Positions 22,098-30,839 of a stretch of DNA of 40,479 bases are shown here, piece after piece. Each line of letters opens with the position of its first letter. Position 1 is the stretch's first letter. The notes below the pieces were generated by a model. The model had not been told where the DNA came from. It searched no databases and saw nothing but the letters and a program-made list of their open reading frames with translations. Both the position numbers and the translations under genes were made by a program. This DNA comes from a virus: positions 1-40,479 of IMG/VR virus record IMGVR_UViG_3300035698_012242. One strand, written 5' to 3'.

Positions 22098-22618
22098 TAA
22101 TCTGACACCTTTAATCTTGTTTCATAATTTAATTCATAAGTATCTTCATATAAAGTTGAACTGTCAATAGTAACATTATCACTATTAGTCTTTTCTAATT
22201 TCATGTCATACATACTTAATAATCTTAATGCTTGTTTATTAGTTTCAGTATTAAATAAACTAAACAAATCATCACCAATATTTAACACATCAGTTTTACC
22301 CCTACCTTTACCATCATTAACAGAACCATCTCTAACAGCTCTTACAGTAATAGTTTGTGTCCAAGTGATACGTTTAATCTTACCATTAGTAGATACATTA
22401 GATTGAATAATGTCAGGGAATTCTAGGATGATATAAGGATAATCTTTGAAGTTAAGACCTTTAGATAAAGGATCAGTATCATAAACAAATTGTCTATTAT
22501 TAGTTGTAGAATTTGGACTTCTTGGATCTGCTACCTTAGACCGATCATCTATAAAAGAAAGAACATTATTATAAGCATTAGTTATAAGTTTATCTTTAGT
22601 TACAATTGTTGTTGCCAT
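22097..22618 (-). CDS. Tail terminator / head-tail joining protein
   Basis: A 173-residue protein; IILEFPDI, then WTQTITVRAV and a late YELNYETRLKVSD beta strand match the alpha/beta pattern of tail terminator proteins that cap the tail tube. A strong AAGGAGG lies 4 nt before the ATG. Role inferred mainly from position between neck and completion genes. Confidence 0.55.
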   Translation of the reverse strand: MATTIVTKDKLITNAYNNVLSFIDDRSKVADPRSPNSTTNNRQFVYDTDPLSKGLNFKDYPYIILEFPDIIQSNVSTNGKIKRITWTQTITVRAVRDGSVNDGKGRGKTDVLNIGDDLFSLFNTETNKQALRLLSMYDMKLEKTNSDNVTIDSSTLYEDTYELNYETRLKVSD

Positions 22619-22648
22619 CTTTCCTCCTTAACCTCAGTTGTGAAGTAC

Positions 22649-22666
22649 TTGTTCCCTCAAGAACAA
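22649..22666 (-). other. Small hairpin between neck and tail terminator genes
   Basis: TTGTTC-CCTCAA-GAACAA is a 6-bp inverted repeat in the 58-nt spacer before the AAGGAGG site. It could protect or process the mRNA. There is no following U run. Confidence 0.4.
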
Positions 22667-22675
22667 ATAAGTAAT

Positions 22676-23767
22676 TTATAATCCATCAATGTTACGATGC
22701 ATGTTACCTTTGATTATCTTTTCTATTTCATCTAAGATACTCTTTTGTGCAGTAGGATTAAAACCATCCCTACCATCTGGTAATGCTTTAGCAATTCCTG
22801 ATAATGTTAAATCATAAGCTGCTTTTAATATACATAATCTTTGTATCTCTGAAGGTACAGCATTAGTACCATATTTATATGTAATTCTGATTCTATTGAA
22901 TATTGTATTATTTGGAAAGTTACCAATAGCTAATTCATCTAGGATATTATTATCTGTATGCATTAACTGAACTTCACCAGTCTTTGAATCTACATCATAA
23001 TCTGATCTAAATGTTAATTGTTTATATGTTGGTACACTACCTTGTGCTGAACTACTTGTTTCAACTACCATGTTAATCATCCAATCATTGTCTGAATGTA
23101 CAATAGCAGTTGTATCTAATGCTCCCCTTGTAACTGTTAAAGTTGTTGTATTATCAACAGATACTATGGTAATACTTTCACCACCAATTGAAATAATATC
23201 ATCAGCATATAATCCTGTTGTACTATCTAATTCTATACTAGTAGCTACAACTGTTAAATCTGATGTTAATTGTGTTTTAATTACTTGAATGTCATTATAT
23301 CTTGGTTGGTAAACTTTATCAAAACTACCTCTACCAGATTGTTCTTCTCTTTGAACTAAAGTTAAAGTTCCATATTGTTTACCAGTATCATCTTGAATTT
23401 CATCAGATGCTCTTTGGATTCTATTTAACATATCACTGTCAGATGTCATAAGACTACTTTTATATTCTGCATAAACATTATCTGTTCCAACAGCAGTAGA
23501 TGCCATTACAATCTTACCATTATCTAAATTGATAGTGTAATCTGTAGTTTCAGTTAATGATGTTAAATCAATGTTATTTGCTCCTTTTGATAATGTTAAA
23601 GTATTATCTATGATAAATCTATTATCTAAGAATATAGCTGAACCTACACCTAAACTACCAGTTGCATCAACTTCTTCTGGAGTTGTAGTATCTGGATAAT
23701 TTGGTATTTCATTTACACATCTTAAGTAATTGAATACATCTAAAGTATTAACATATTGAGCAGTCAT
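22676..23767 (-). CDS. Neck / head-tail connector protein
   Basis: A 363-residue protein. The N-terminal and C-terminal thirds are helical in the manner of gp6/gp15-type connectors: MTSDSDMLNRIQRASDEIQD near 107-126 and LCILKAAYDLTLSGIAKALP near the end. Between them is an inserted beta-rich region (about 165-250), for example SITIVSVDNTTTLTVTRGAL. The gene follows head genes and precedes the tail terminator. The 18-residue helix at 107-124 is duplicated in the early gene at 7761-7958. Confidence 0.6.
   Translation of the reverse strand: MTAQYVNTLDVFNYLRCVNEIPNYPDTTTPEEVDATGSLGVGSAIFLDNRFIIDNTLTLSKGANNIDLTSLTETTDYTINLDNGKIVMASTAVGTDNVYAEYKSSLMTSDSDMLNRIQRASDEIQDDTGKQYGTLTLVQREEQSGRGSFDKVYQPRYNDIQVIKTQLTSDLTVVATSIELDSTTGLYADDIISIGGESITIVSVDNTTTLTVTRGALDTTAIVHSDNDWMINMVVETSSSAQGSVPTYKQLTFRSDYDVDSKTGEVQLMHTDNNILDELAIGNFPNNTIFNRIRITYKYGTNAVPSEIQRLCILKAAYDLTLSGIAKALPDGRDGFNPTAQKSILDEIEKIIKGNMHRNIDGL
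23394..23451 (-). repeat. 58-bp exact repeat, neck-gene copy
   Basis: Read on the minus strand it equals 7882-7939 on the plus strand, so the two copies are inverted relative to each other and 15.5 kb apart. Both encode the same residues in frame. This copy lies within a longer conserved-looking helix, so it is the likely donor. Confidence 0.95.
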
Positions 23768-23769
23768 TT

Positions 23770-23916
23770 TTATACTTCGTATTTAACGAATACTACTTTG
23801 TTTCCTAAACTATATTTATAATTTATTGTAGTAGTTGCAGGTGCTAAGGTTTCAATAGCAGCTTTAACAGCAGCATAATCACTTGCATCAACAGCTACAA
23901 CAGTTGCAGTTCCCAT
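23770..23916 (-). CDS. Small structural-region protein (48 aa)
   Basis: Encodes MGTATVVAVDASDYAAVKAA... ending VVFVKYEV, in the 150-nt space between the neck gene and the zinc-ribbon gene. Ala/Val/Thr-rich and beta-prone like the neighbouring head proteins. Function unknown. Confidence 0.6.
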   Translation of the reverse strand: MGTATVVAVDASDYAAVKAAIETLAPATTTINYKYSLGNKVVFVKYEV

Positions 23917-23918
23917 TC

Positions 23919-24161
23919 TTATTTCCTCTTTTTACTAACTTTTTTAATTTTAGGTTTTCTATTTGAATAATTACGTTTACCATCATCTAAAACATCAGCA
24001 GTAAAATCTTTAATTCTTTCAGTTAACTTTTTAGGAATATTATCTTTGATTTCTTTAACTTCTTTTTCATCTGAGATTGTGTTATCACCACAAATAGGGC
24101 AATGATTTAATGGTTTTTTTAAGTCATCCACTGACCAAGTACAATTTATACATTTATACAT
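23919..24161 (-). CDS. Zinc-ribbon protein in the head gene cluster (80 aa)
   Basis: CINC near the start and CPIC about 15 residues later make a zinc ribbon; the rest is a Lys-rich, basic tail (RKPKIKKVSKKRK). A GGAGG site precedes the ATG. It lies just downstream of a U-tract terminator, so it is likely made at a lower level than the capsid genes. Confidence 0.65.
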   Translation of the reverse strand: MYKCINCTWSVDDLKKPLNHCPICGDNTISDEKEVKEIKDNIPKKLTERIKDFTADVLDDGKRNYSNRKPKIKKVSKKRK

Positions 24162-24183
24162 TTGTTTTTCCTCCTAACTTAAT

Positions 24184-24210
24184 TTAAAAAATAAAAAAAA
24201 TAAAAAATAT
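24184..24210 (-). terminator. U-tract terminator after capsid/decoration genes
   Basis: On the minus strand, right after the stop at 24211, the sequence is AAATATTTTTTATTTTTTTT followed by ATTTTTT: three long U runs, as in archaeal intrinsic terminators. Confidence 0.65.
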
Positions 24211-24456
24211 TTATAATCTTCCATAAATTGATACAGCTATTTTGATACCAGCTCCACCAGATTCTTGAAAGGTAAAAGTACTTCCAGATAATGTATAATT
24301 TACATCAGCATCAATATCTTCTCTAATTGTAATCTGAGCAAATAATGGTTTACTTAACTTTGAAACGAATGTTCCAGCATTTCCAGTGTCAAGTAAAACG
24401 TGCTCTACAGCTAGAGGTAAACTATCATATCTTTGATCTACAGTTGCAGCAGCCAT
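24211..24456 (-). CDS. Head-associated beta-rich protein (81 aa)
   Basis: An 81-residue protein with VNYTLSGSTFTFQESGGAGI and a terminal strand IKIAVSIYGRL, typical of small capsid-surface or head-completion proteins. GGAGG precedes the ATG. It sits between decoration paralogues and a strong terminator, so it is probably made in large amounts. Role inferred from position. Confidence 0.6.
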   Translation of the reverse strand: MAAATVDQRYDSLPLAVEHVLLDTGNAGTFVSKLSKPLFAQITIREDIDADVNYTLSGSTFTFQESGGAGIKIAVSIYGRL

Positions 24457-24471
24457 ATTCTATTCCTCCAT

Positions 24472-24759
24472 TTAACTGAATGTACCAGTAACGCATACTT
24501 CAGCTACTCCTACATCAATAATTGTTATTGTTGTAGTTGACCATGTTGGACTAGTTCCAACTACTCCATCTTCTGTTACAGAATTAATTCCTTCTATATC
24601 AGCAAGACCAGAAACGTAAGTTGCTAAATCAATAGTATTACTTCCACCACCGTCAACAGTTCCTCTTATAAATATTCTAGCCCTTCTCTTTCCAGTTCCG
24701 TATGTTACAGTTCCAGGTATATCTTCTACAGTTATTTCTGTAGGTGTGATTGCAGTCAT
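24472..24759 (-). CDS. Probable capsid decoration protein, paralogue B
   Basis: A 95-residue beta-rich protein starting MTAITPTEITVEDIPGTVTY and ending VCVTGTFS. It is about 60% identical by eye to the gene at 24784-25074. GGAGGAAAG precedes the ATG. Position just downstream of the capsid gene suggests a decoration or cement protein on the capsid surface. Confidence 0.65.
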   Translation of the reverse strand: MTAITPTEITVEDIPGTVTYGTGKRRARIFIRGTVDGGGSNTIDLATYVSGLADIEGINSVTEDGVVGTSPTWSTTTITIIDVGVAEVCVTGTFS

Positions 24760-24783
24760 TTTAAACTTTCCTCCTTATTTTAT

Positions 24784-25074
24784 TTAATTAAATGTTCCAA
24801 TAACACATACTTCACATAATGTGGATGTGTCAAATACTGTGATTGTTGTTGTTGACCAAGTAGGTGTACTTGATGCAGCAGCTCCGTCATCTGTAACGTA
24901 TTCTACTCCTTCAATGTCAGCTAATCCTGGTACATAAGTTGCTAATGCAAAAGATCCACCATTAGCAATAACAGTTCCACTCATGTAAATTCTAGCTCTT
25001 CTTTTACCTGTTCCACTTGTTACGTTTCCAGGTATGTCCTCAACAGTTATTTCTGTTGGTGTAATTGCAGTCAT
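24784..25074 (-). CDS. Probable capsid decoration protein, paralogue A
   Basis: A 96-residue protein (MTAITPTEITVEDIPGNVTS... ending CEVCVIGTFN). I chose ATG 25074 because GGAGGAAATTAAA lies just before it; an in-frame ATG at 25089 overlaps that site. Conserved stretches shared with paralogue B are TAITPTEITVEDIPG, GKRRARI, GLADIEG and TPTWSTTTIT. The two are a recent tandem duplication that has begun to diverge. Confidence 0.65.
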   Translation of the reverse strand: MTAITPTEITVEDIPGNVTSGTGKRRARIYMSGTVIANGGSFALATYVPGLADIEGVEYVTDDGAAASSTPTWSTTTITVFDTSTLCEVCVIGTFN

Positions 25075-25105
25075 TTTAATTTCCTCCATTATTATTTAAT
25101 TGTTT

Positions 25106-25142
25106 TAATAAAAATAAAAATAAAAAAACAAAAAAATAATGT
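25106..25142 (-). terminator. U-tract terminator directly after the capsid gene
   Basis: The minus strand reads ATTATTTTTTTGTTTTTTTA then TTTTTATTTTTATT immediately after the capsid stop. This strong U tract may be partial, letting some transcripts pass into the decoration genes. Confidence 0.65.
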
Positions 25143-27197
25143 TTAACTTGTTTCGTTACCGTAAATCTGTACCATTCTTCTAGGTGCTAAGTTATAGGTA
25201 GCGAAATAGGTTTTAATGAATCCTTTTTGACTATCTCCATCTTTACCTAACATTTCTAAAGTTGGTGGTACCCAAATTGCAATCTTGTGAGTTTCTAAGT
25301 CTACTAAAAACCAATCATCACTATTACAATCTTTATCTTCAAAGATAGGTATTCCGTCAAAAGATGGTCTACCTTCAAATCCTACTCTTGTACTTGTTGG
25401 TACTAATCTTTGAGCTGAATCATAAATCCCTCTGAACTTATCTCCTTGAACAAAACTTGTAATGAATACACAATTTTCAAGATTAGCTCCTTCAGTTCCT
25501 ACAGCTTTTCTTTTTGCAGCTCTAAGATTTGATAAAGTAATATCTGCACTTGAACCATTGATATAATTATCAGCAGTTGTAGTTGATGCTAATCCATTAG
25601 CTTGTGTTCTTAAAACATTATATAATGTATTATTACCAGCTTGATCAGAAATATATTCAAATCCAATGATTCCAGCAGCAGTTTCAAGTCCAACTTCAGC
25701 AAATAAAGCAAGATTCATAACAGACATTAAATCGTCAGTTGAATCTCTAACTTCTAAACTAAATACATCACCTACACTTGAACCTCTGTTAGCAGCAATC
25801 ATATCTCCATCTACTTCAACACCAGCTTGATATTTCTTAAACTTTGTCATATACTTGATTCTTGTAACATCTCCAGTAGTAACTGCATTACCTAAGTAAG
25901 CACTAGCAGAAGTGTTAGCTGCAATCTTTAATCTAAATTGTACTTGATTGTTACCTTTATTACTGAAATCTTCTTTCATTAATAAATTCCATGATGTAGT
26001 CTTTTGATTTAAAATGTTAAAGATTACAGGTTGAAATATATCATCTAATTCAGCACCAGCTAGTAAATAGTCTGTGTCTGTATTTTGATTTGATGTGATT
26101 CCTAATTTAGATTCCATAATACATTTTGAACCAATTTGTTTAATCTCAAAATCATAAGATTTATTAAATACATCTTTAGTTTTAAGTTCTCCTGCAAATA
26201 ATTCTTTAGATTCACCAAGTTTTGTAGCAATCTTTAATTGATTACCAATTGATAATTCTTTTGAATCTTCTACCATTGATTTAAAATCTTTAAGTTCTTT
26301 ACTTTCTTGTACTTTTCCTGCATCAGTGTTAAGTTGTGTTTTTGTTTCAACTTTTACTTCTTTCAGTTCTTTCTTAAGATCTGCAAGAATTGAATCTTTT
26401 AGTTCCTTTAATTCATTTTCCTTAATCATTTTTTCTTTATTCTCCTTAGCTTCCTTTCCTAATGAAATTAATTCTTTTTCTTCTTCAGTCTTTTCAACTG
26501 GTTTTTCTTCTACTTTAATTTCTTCTTTAGAAATATCTTCCTTTTTAATTTCTTCTTCTGTTTTTGTTTCCATTTCAGAAACCTCCTTAATTTTAATATC
26601 TTTAGCTTTAATCTCTTTTATCATTACTGCATGTTCGTTCATTGGTTGACTAGCTAATGTCCAACCATCTAATTGTGATCCTGGTAATAATGTTCTGTAA
26701 ATACAATTTCCTTTCTCTTCTTCTGTTACTGCACCATCCAAATATTCCATAGTTTCTGGATCTCTAGTTGTAAATTCTATTGAATATGCATCAATTAAAC
26801 CAGATTCAACTCTATACTTAACATTATCAAATGTTTCTTTAGTTTTATCTAATAATGTATCAACATAAAGTCCATATTCACCATCTTCTAATTGGTCAAC
26901 TTTAGCTGTACCTTTTATTCCTACACCTGTTACATGTGGTTCTCTTTCATGATTAACTGAGACTTTGTTAGCTCTTGGATCGCCTTTATTTATTAAATCT
27001 GCCCAAGTATCTAATGTTTCTTTACAAACTTTATCTTTAACATACATATCTCTTGTTTCGTCATAAAATCCTTGATCTAAATGTGTAGTAGAAATATATC
27101 CACCTCTTATAAATTCACCAGAATCAGATTCTTTAATCTCATAACCGAATACTTTAGAAAATAGTTTTTCTTTTTTATTCTTTGATTTATCCTTCAT
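25143..27197 (-). CDS. Prohead protease - scaffold - major capsid protein fusion (HK97 fold)
   Basis: A 684-residue polyprotein from ATG 27197 (an in-frame ATG at 27212 adds MWNYK). Residues 1-200 are an HK97-type maturation protease: SVNHE with His83 and AYSIEF with Ser139 in the expected order. Residues about 205-330 are a Glu/Lys coiled coil, like a scaffolding delta domain. From about 340, the major capsid protein: TDYLLAGAELDDIFQPVIFN, KKYQAGVEVDGDMIAANRGS, and a late capsid domain ending RRMVQIYGNETS. Such fusions occur in some tailed viruses; the protease must free the capsid part during maturation. Confidence 0.8.
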   Translation of the reverse strand: MKDKSKNKKEKLFSKVFGYEIKESDSGEFIRGGYISTTHLDQGFYDETRDMYVKDKVCKETLDTWADLINKGDPRANKVSVNHEREPHVTGVGIKGTAKVDQLEDGEYGLYVDTLLDKTKETFDNVKYRVESGLIDAYSIEFTTRDPETMEYLDGAVTEEEKGNCIYRTLLPGSQLDGWTLASQPMNEHAVMIKEIKAKDIKIKEVSEMETKTEEEIKKEDISKEEIKVEEKPVEKTEEEKELISLGKEAKENKEKMIKENELKELKDSILADLKKELKEVKVETKTQLNTDAGKVQESKELKDFKSMVEDSKELSIGNQLKIATKLGESKELFAGELKTKDVFNKSYDFEIKQIGSKCIMESKLGITSNQNTDTDYLLAGAELDDIFQPVIFNILNQKTTSWNLLMKEDFSNKGNNQVQFRLKIAANTSASAYLGNAVTTGDVTRIKYMTKFKKYQAGVEVDGDMIAANRGSSVGDVFSLEVRDSTDDLMSVMNLALFAEVGLETAAGIIGFEYISDQAGNNTLYNVLRTQANGLASTTTADNYINGSSADITLSNLRAAKRKAVGTEGANLENCVFITSFVQGDKFRGIYDSAQRLVPTSTRVGFEGRPSFDGIPIFEDKDCNSDDWFLVDLETHKIAIWVPPTLEMLGKDGDSQKGFIKTYFATYNLAPRRMVQIYGNETS

Positions 27198-27251
27198 TTT
27201 ATAGTTCCACATGCAATTTAAGGTATATACCTAAGCTTCTAGTGGAACTAC

Positions 27252-27272
27252 TATTTAAATGTTTTTATTTAA
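27252..27272 (-). promoter_or_regulatory. TATA-like promoter candidate for capsid gene
   Basis: The minus strand reads TTTAAATAAAAACATTTAAATA. TTTAAATA (27252-27259) matches the archaeal TATA box. A start site about 25 nt downstream (near 27230) leaves a leader of about 30 nt before the capsid ATG. This gap of 69 nt is one of the few in the late unit. Confidence 0.55.
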
Positions 27273-27281
27273 AGAAAAAGA

Positions 27282-28280
27282 TTAATTTTTATCTGTATGT
27301 TCATAAAATTCACTATTATATGAGATGATATTTCCATTAACTCCACTTGTAAATCTGAATACATAATTAGTATTTGGTCTTAAAATAAATTCATTACTTC
27401 TAGTTGCTCCACCAGGAATCCCCTTATTTGGATTATCTGCATCACCACCCCTTTGACCACCTATTCTCATACCTAGATCATTAATTGTACAATCCATTCC
27501 AAGTACAGAAAGACTTCTATTAATCTCATAAGTATCAGTAATATCCCAATCATTGTCTGTACCCATAACTAAAGCTGCTACAGTAACTGTTGTTGCATCA
27601 TTATCTATTATTATCCCATAACTTCCATCAGTAACATTATAAATTTTCCAACCAATCAAAGCATCAATAGTGAATGATGCTGTTGAATCTGTCATAATTG
27701 TAGTACTTGTTGCAGCAGTGTGAGAACCTATAAATGTCTTAGCACGATTATTCGCTCTTTGAACAACTAAGGTTCCATCTGCAACTATATCTGCCCCTTC
27801 ATAAAAGTCTAAAGTAGTTAATCCTGTACCCTCAAAATTAAACACTAAATGAACCCATTTCCCTGAATTATCTGTAGTTAAACAAAAATCTAATGTTGCA
27901 GTAGAATCTAAAGTACTAAAATCTTCAATAAAATAATGGCTATTACTATGGATCTCATGATGTTCATATTCAATAGTTTCTAATGCTTCTGTACTTGCAT
28001 CAACACCAGATTTTCCAGATTCATAATCTATTCCAACTACTTGTGTTTTTTGAGTACTATCAGTTTGATTAGTTTCAATATCTGTTAATTTAGAAATAGT
28101 ATCGTCTTGTTTAGCTTCAGTTGATGCTCCAATAGGTAATGCTGATGAGATTACATCTACTGGTAAGGGATTATCTTTATCAATAATGTTCCCCCAATAA
28201 TCTATTATAGAAGTCCATACTTTTTGAAAAGGTCCAAGAACTTTTCCATCTCTTCCAGGAATGATTTCAGCAGCAGTCAT
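27282..28280 (-). CDS. Head accessory / fibre-like structural protein
   Basis: A 332-residue protein (MTAAEIIPGRDGKVLGPFQK...). A short helical, Gln/Thr-rich region about 50-110 leads to beta-rich domains (TLDFYEGADIVADGTLVVQR; ILRPNTNYVFRFTSGVNGNI), as in head-fibre or spike proteins. It lies between portal and capsid. Not recognised as a named family. Confidence 0.55.
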   Translation of the reverse strand: MTAAEIIPGRDGKVLGPFQKVWTSIIDYWGNIIDKDNPLPVDVISSALPIGASTEAKQDDTISKLTDIETNQTDSTQKTQVVGIDYESGKSGVDASTEALETIEYEHHEIHSNSHYFIEDFSTLDSTATLDFCLTTDNSGKWVHLVFNFEGTGLTTLDFYEGADIVADGTLVVQRANNRAKTFIGSHTAATSTTIMTDSTASFTIDALIGWKIYNVTDGSYGIIIDNDATTVTVAALVMGTDNDWDITDTYEINRSLSVLGMDCTINDLGMRIGGQRGGDADNPNKGIPGGATRSNEFILRPNTNYVFRFTSGVNGNIISYNSEFYEHTDKN

Positions 28281-28283
28281 TGA

Positions 28284-30071
28284 TTACACCATATAGATAT
28301 TTCTATCAGTTTGTAAATTCATTAAAGCTATTCTTACTTCATCAGAATCTAAAGTATCACGTCTGATAACTGTCTTGTAAACAAAATCTGTACTTTTAAA
28401 TTTGTAAGAAATAAACTCAGGATTTTCTCTTAAGAATAATCTTGGTGGCATACCATCTTGGTAAGCTTTATCTTGATTGTAAATTTGTACAAAGTTTTGA
28501 AGGTCAATTAATTCTGAATCTGAACCTCTCATTTCTTTTAATTCTGAGATAGCATCAGTATCTAATTCTTTTGAAACACCATCTGATTTACCAATTGATC
28601 TGTTACTTTGTTCTTCATTTTCTTTCTTACGTTTTCTCTTGTTAGCTTGACCATCAGAATCGTTGATTTCGTTATTTGATAATTGTTTAGGTGAATTAGG
28701 ATCTGAGCCATCTTCAATCATAACAGGTTCAGGCATCTTTTCAATGTCCATGTAAGTTAATCCTAAATCCTTTATCATTCTCTTTTTGTTAAGTTGTAAT
28801 CCATGAGCATTAAGTAAAGTTTCAGTTGTGGTCATGTTAGTTAATTGTAATCCTAAAGCTGTTTGTTTTTGAATGTCTTTTTGTATGAACTTCCTATCAT
28901 ATACAAGTTTAACACCAAAATGTGGAATCCATAATTGACTATTTTCAGTTTCAGCATCCATCTCTTGTGCAAATTCAATGTTATCCCAATAACCACGTTC
29001 AGAATTTCCACCAGTGTCATCTTTTGTATTAGTACCACCTACAATGTAAGGTATACTACTTCTTGGTATTTCCCATTGTAATGCAATAACTCCAGTAATG
29101 TATAAACCCATATCCATGAATTGCATACGATCAACTTGTGCTAAATCTTTAACATCAACGTCACCAGTAAATAACATTGTACCATGTCTATTCTGGACAA
29201 GTTTATATTTCTCAATTTGATTTTTCATTCGAGTGTAAGCTGGATCATTAGGTCTGATGTCTTTTAAAATAAACATCTGACTTGGACCACCACCATTTCT
29301 CTCATGAGCTAACATGTTTTGCCACATGAAACGTAATAATTCTAATTGTACTACTATACTTTCAACTGGAGTAAAACCTGAGATCTTACCATCAACTTCA
29401 CCGAATGTTGAACGGATAACTTCTTTAGTATCAAAATCCTTTTGTTTACCACCAACTGTTTGACGATAACCTAACACATCAAATGCATCGTGTACAATCT
29501 CTACTGTACTACTTGCCATGTGACGATATTTTCTTGGAGTTAAAATGTCCTCATCAAATCCTGTTGCAGAAAAACCATCTACAGCTTTGATCTCTTTGAA
29601 CATTGAATCATTTAATTGTGATTTAAGTTTAGATTCAAGAAATATTCTTTTATCTATTACTTTCTTTAATGATGATTTTAATTGTTTATCATTGATCTTA
29701 CCTAACCAGGCAAAAGATTCACCAGTTACAAGTCTATCAATGATTTGTGAATATTTAGATTTCTTATATCCAGTTTCAGCACAGAATTTGTTAGCTTTTA
29801 ATATCTTATTTCTACCAACATCATCAGGATTAATGGGTTCAAAATGAAAGTCACCACAAATGTCACGAGCTACCTTGTTAAGTAATCCACTTAATTCAGG
29901 GATAGTATAAAACCATTCCATCAAATATTTCTTCTTTCTACGTTGATTTTGTGTAAAGAAAAAGTTAGAAAGAGAACCACTTACAACATTTAACATAGGA
30001 TATGGTACTTTTGGAAATGCGTTTGTTGGATTGTTACCAATTGTTCTGAATACTTTAGATAGTGTGCTCAT
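28284..30071 (-). CDS. Portal protein
   Basis: A 595-residue protein located between terminase and capsid. The N-terminal and central parts show portal traits: an early KYLMEWFYTIPELSGLLNKV, a wing/stem stretch with GFTPVESIVVQLELLRFMWQ, KIEKYKLVQ-type helices, RMQFMDMGLYITGVIALQWE and GGTNTKDDTGGNSERGYWDN. A Lys/Asp-rich linker (about 455-505) precedes a C-terminal domain. It forms the dodecameric ring at one capsid vertex for DNA entry and tail attachment. Confidence 0.75.
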   Translation of the reverse strand: MSTLSKVFRTIGNNPTNAFPKVPYPMLNVVSGSLSNFFFTQNQRRKKKYLMEWFYTIPELSGLLNKVARDICGDFHFEPINPDDVGRNKILKANKFCAETGYKKSKYSQIIDRLVTGESFAWLGKINDKQLKSSLKKVIDKRIFLESKLKSQLNDSMFKEIKAVDGFSATGFDEDILTPRKYRHMASSTVEIVHDAFDVLGYRQTVGGKQKDFDTKEVIRSTFGEVDGKISGFTPVESIVVQLELLRFMWQNMLAHERNGGGPSQMFILKDIRPNDPAYTRMKNQIEKYKLVQNRHGTMLFTGDVDVKDLAQVDRMQFMDMGLYITGVIALQWEIPRSSIPYIVGGTNTKDDTGGNSERGYWDNIEFAQEMDAETENSQLWIPHFGVKLVYDRKFIQKDIQKQTALGLQLTNMTTTETLLNAHGLQLNKKRMIKDLGLTYMDIEKMPEPVMIEDGSDPNSPKQLSNNEINDSDGQANKRKRKKENEEQSNRSIGKSDGVSKELDTDAISELKEMRGSDSELIDLQNFVQIYNQDKAYQDGMPPRLFLRENPEFISYKFKSTDFVYKTVIRRDTLDSDEVRIALMNLQTDRNIYMV

Positions 30072-30433
30072 TTTATAGTTTGTTTATATTTTTTTATTAA
30101 ATCAAACAATAACCAACGGAATAAACCAAATACTATTATTCCAAAACAAAATCTGATGAAAGACATTCCAACAAAAAATGTTATGATAATTGTTATAATA
30201 AATCCATATTGAAAAATGTCTACTAACCAATCTTGAAGTACTGTATAGATATTTCTTGTTTCTTCCTGTGAGATTTGGTTTTCATCAGTAGATTTTAATC
30301 TTTCATTGATAAATTTTAGTCTACCTATTGCCTTCTGGCATAACTGATATATAAATGTTTTTGTTTTAATCAGATTTAGGTATTTTCTCTTCAGGTAATT
30401 TATCAAATAGTTTTCCTTTTTCCATAATTTCAT
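30068..30433 (-). CDS. Two-pass membrane protein before portal, start uncertain
   Basis: From ATG 30433, a 121-residue protein: basic helical N-terminus, then two hydrophobic segments (about 76-90 and 93-110), ending in a Lys-rich tail. That start overlaps the upstream gene by 68 nt, and a TATA-like motif lies inside its first third, so the true start may be a later non-ATG codon. No other ATG suits. Possible holin-like or host-membrane factor. Confidence 0.5.
   Translation of the reverse strand: MKLWKKENYLINYLKRKYLNLIKTKTFIYQLCQKAIGRLKFINERLKSTDENQISQEETRNIYTVLQDWLVDIFQYGFIITIIITFFVGMSFIRFCFGIIVFGLFRWLLFDLIKKYKQTIK
30347..30371 (-). promoter_or_regulatory. AAAACAAAAACATTTATATA motif inside 30068-30433
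   Basis: The minus strand reads ATTAAAACAAAAACATTTATATATC; TTTATATA is at 30349-30356. It starts at the stop of the 30366-30830 gene. It could drive portal and downstream genes with a 5' leader of about 255 nt. Confidence 0.4.
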
Positions 30434-30830
30434 TTAATTGTTCCTCAGTTAAATTGTATGTTTTTAATTGTATCTTTTGTGTTTCAAAATTAGCTAAAAG
30501 GTAACGATAATCGTCTACCATCATGTCATGTTTGATTTGTAATAACTTTCTTGGATATGGCATACCCATCCATTTTAAACTAATTTCTGTTCCATTATCT
30601 CCAGAATTTGACATTAATTGTTTTCTTACTTCATCAAGTTCTGTCTTTGAATATATTAATTGTAAACAAGTTGATCTGAATTCCTTTTGTTTATGTACAT
30701 ATTCTACACGTTTACCAGTTATGATTTCTTGCTTTTCTTTTTCATCATAATGTGCAGCTTGTGCTTTCTTTACCTTATCAAGTATCTTATCTTTTCTTGT
30801 ATATTTTCTAACTTCTCTTCCTTTTCCCAT
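30366..30830 (-). CDS. Hypothetical helical protein (154 aa)
   Basis: A 154-residue charged, mostly helical protein (MGKGREVRKYTRKDKILDKV...), with no Cys cluster or membrane segment. It lies between membrane proteins and portal; a role in packaging or capsid assembly is possible from position only. Confidence 0.6.
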   Translation of the reverse strand: MGKGREVRKYTRKDKILDKVKKAQAAHYDEKEKQEIITGKRVEYVHKQKEFRSTCLQLIYSKTELDEVRKQLMSNSGDNGTEISLKWMGMPYPRKLLQIKHDMMVDDYRYLLANFETQKIQLKTYNLTEEQLNEIMEKGKLFDKLPEEKIPKSD

Positions 30831-30839
30831 TCTAATACC

